Assembly (NCBI GenBank): GCA_019055375.1
Contig: JAHQIW010004750.1
Span: 1-64,000 of the forward strand
DNA: 64,000 nt
Source: Parelaphostrongylus tenuis
Lineage: Eukaryota; Nematoda; Chromadorea; Rhabditida; Metastrongylidae
Direction of reading: 5' to 3'
Shown here: positions 61,420 to 64,000 of the stretch, piece after piece
How positions within the stretch are numbered: position 1 is the first letter of the stretch
How the letters are laid out: every line of letters begins with the position of its first letter
Notes under the pieces: generated by a model
What the model saw: only the letters and a program-made list of their open reading frames with translations
The model's database searches: none
What the model was told of the DNA's origin: nothing
Made by a program: the position numbers and the translations under genes

Positions 61420-63340
61420 AAGTGCCAATTTTTCTCTCACACTCAAGCACATTTTGCTGGAGAGAGGTTTCCATAACAGATTTTCAATAATCATTCGATA
61501 GCACGATATCAAATATCACAACAATAAGCTTGATTGTTGAGAAGGACGTTTTTAAAGAGTTGTTACAGCTAAAAGACCATTGTGTTTCGCACTCGGCGCC
61601 GTGTTGGTTGAGCAGCGCAAGTTACGTGTGACATTCGGTGCGCACCTAGTGTTAAGCTCAATATTCTCAATCCTTCCGAAAGAAGAACTGCTAAGTTGTT
61701 TGAGGAAAGGCGTTGCTCATCGAAAGAAGCTCAAGTGTTGATGAACATAATCTTTACCCTGTTACTGTTTAATACAGAAACCTTAAAAATAAAGTACATC
61801 TTTCGTTTTTTCGAAATCTAGGCTAGCGAATAATAAAATGTCTAGAAAGTGGGAAAAATACGTATTATTGAATATGGGTGCTGATAAGGGAAGAAGGCAT
61901 CATACATAGCAATGAACGCGCGCTCTTCCTACACTTACTCGAGCTACATATTAGAAAAACCTCTACATAAACCTCGGTTAGAGATGTTTAGTTGTGGTAA
62001 ATGTGCTTTCAAGCTACGCCCCCGCAAGACAAGCAATACAAGTGCTCAGTAGGGGTTAAAAGACTATTTTTGTGCAAGGATGTGGTATTACTGCTGAAAA
62101 ATGAAGGATTTCAAAAGGAGCTACCACTCTTTGTAGCAAAAAAGTCTTCGTAGAAGGTTTATTCGTAATTTTCCATCCTTTATGTAACGGTAAGACACCT
62201 CTGACTTATAAACTTCACCTATAATTGTCAATAAACCCCTTATGACGTCCGAGCGGCGGGTAGCATTTTGGACGTGAAATGTGATCTTCTTTTCGCTCCG
62301 GCGTTAAATGGCAGCCTCTACAAAAATTTTATCATCAAAATTCTCGAAAACTTGGGCTACCTAATGGTTAGTGAAACTTTAGTGAAAACAAATATAGCGG
62401 CCCCAGAAGGGTGAATGAAGGAAATTGAGTGTGATAAATTATTTTATTTTCGCGATTACAACGTAATGAAAAGCTTTTTTCGAAGCTAAAGAGGTTTTTG
62501 GGATAGCAGAAATTTAAGCTTTCGAAAGCTAATCAACCATCCAAGAGAAAACTTTCTGCAGCGAGAAAGGCGTTTAAACAATTGTGTACCCTGAGCTGGT
62601 ATACGTCGTCCCTCAGGGGTTTATGAATCGCTCAAATCGACTTTGTTGTGACCATAGCGTAAAGAGCATTCTACACCGTCATGGACGCATAGATGTTCGA
62701 TGGAAGGTAATCGTCATCAAATAGACAAAAAGTAAATGCTTATTGAACTGTTCATTGAATAAATGCCTTCGAACGGTGGACAATGGCGGAAAAGACTGCA
62801 CTTATAATCAAACACGTCATTGAGAATGGTGGCAAAGCTCTTAAAAGGGCAAACAGAAGGGAAATGATGTAAGCTAATTGAATCTTAGAAGAATTTAAAT
62901 CAATCAGTAGTAAATCACAACACCATCCTTCTCCTGTATTACATCAATTTAAGCAGTTATCACTGTATTGCTGAGTTTTTGATGATTGACACGATGTATG
63001 TGTCCTCAAGGATATACTGTTACACCTTGGTGTAAGGTGTTTCTGGCCGAAGACCTGAGATGCTGTAGTTGATTAACCTTCGACTGAACTACTCAAAAAT
63101 AATGTCCGAATTCGTCGTCTCTGCTGAGAGCACGTCAGCAGACCTCCCTACACCACTTGGAAAAGCAACGGTAGTAAACTATGGGCCCTATCAGACGGTT
63201 ATTCTTCACATATCTAAAGAACAAACATACTGGAAGACATAATATAAACTCATAAGAAATTAGTCTTGTGATCCACATAATTCATTGAGATGACTCATTT
63301 AAGTGCACAATTAATGCCCATTTAGTCAATAAGCTGCTAG
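61420..63340. other. no gene recognised
   Basis: No open frame above background and no repeat that I can assign. Confidence 0.4.
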
Positions 63341-63344
63341 TGTG

Positions 63345-63625
63345 GCAAAGTGCTCAGGTAACCTTACTGTACACACGAGGACATTGAATTAATTCCGTAA
63401 CGAGAGTGACCCAGGCCCTCTACCCCTGTGGGACGTGAAATTGCTCGAAATCGTCTGAGCGGGCAAAAACACTAACTTGCAACATTGGGAAGCCATCGCA
63501 AGTCTTTTGAAGGCCACATCTTGCATTCAATTATCTCCATCATGCTACGATACTACGAGAGGTGATGAATAAAAATGCACGGATTATTTATCAGGGATCG
63601 ATTACAACGGCTTAACCTTTATTTT
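63345..63625 (+). mobile_element. SINE family A, old copy
   Basis: Order of landmarks kept but diverged: CTAGTGTGGCAAAGTGCTCA, GAAGCCATCGCAAGTC, AGGCCACATCTTGCATTCAA and TTATCAGGGATCGATTACAA. Confidence 0.6.
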
Positions 63626-64000
63626 TTGCGCTATCACTTTCTTTTCCAAAAAAATATTATTGAAAGGTTTTAGAGCGACAGCGACGATGAAATGGCGTTA
63701 CGTAGTTATAACACTTCTGCTGTCAATTCTTTTTCGTAAATTTGTTATCACGAATTGGCTGCTGCTTACAAAATCATTGCCTCCTTTATGAATGTATCTA
63801 GATGCTGGACGACTTAATTTATTCCAGCTAGGATATCCGCGGCGAGGAGTCCCCAACTATGGACGGCCTTTAACTTTCGTGTTTGAAGGAAAGGACTTAA
63901 TCCGAGACAAATCGGACACCAATTTCTCGACCACGAAGAGATAAGAACATCGATTGGGACTGACCAGATCCAATGAGAGCTTTACACATATTGAACACCA

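Noticed and set aside
1..64000. CRISPR arrays, bacterial operons, plasmid or phage features
   Set aside because: No regularly spaced direct repeats and no prokaryotic gene structure; the window is eukaryotic.

Overview
The window looks like nuclear DNA of a nematode, most likely a strongylid of the hookworm type. Three things point there: short exons with TTTYAG-like 3' splice sites, a stretch of the nematode telomere hexamer (TTAGGC, seen here as GCCTAA), and a dense load of tRNA-derived SINEs, foldback elements, RTE-type LINEs and mariner copies. There are no operons, ribosome-binding sites or CRISPR arrays of prokaryotic kind. The species call is inference.

Left third (1-21 kb). One large minus-strand gene fills about 1-19.8 kb and runs off the left edge. 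I joined 20 or 21 exons by hand from splice sites and phase. The encoded protein has a disordered N-terminal half, a basic lysine/arginine-rich block, then an AWS domain, a SET domain, a post-SET motif and a PHD finger. That order identifies a nematode ASH1 (LIN-59-type, trithorax-group) chromatin protein; a BAH domain would be expected beyond position 1. Its SET domain has lost essentially all SAM-binding and catalytic signature residues, and one base seems to break the frame just before the post-SET cysteines. A small three-exon gene of unknown function (14390-15302, plus strand) sits inside one of its introns. The other introns are packed with SINEs and foldback elements. The 5' flank (20.56-21.25 kb) is CpG-rich, holds an interstitial telomere-repeat tract, and probably contains the promoter.

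Right two thirds (21-64 kb). I find no convincing intact gene here. The region holds diverged tRNA-derived repeats (21-26 kb), a mariner element split by an antisense RTE retrotransposon (39.1-42.5 kb), a nearly intact young SINE (51.4 kb), several families of long inverted-repeat elements, a mariner fragment and a histone H4-like pseudogene (56.7-57.6 kb), and one isolated possible terminal exon (56.6 kb). Long stretches between them show nothing I can name.

The most interesting items are the apparently dead SET domain of the ASH1-like protein, a family of short elements that carry a tRNA-like core between terminal inverted repeats, and the telomere hexamer tract at the gene's 5' end. Exon joins, family assignments and pseudogene calls come from reading the sequence; no database search was run.
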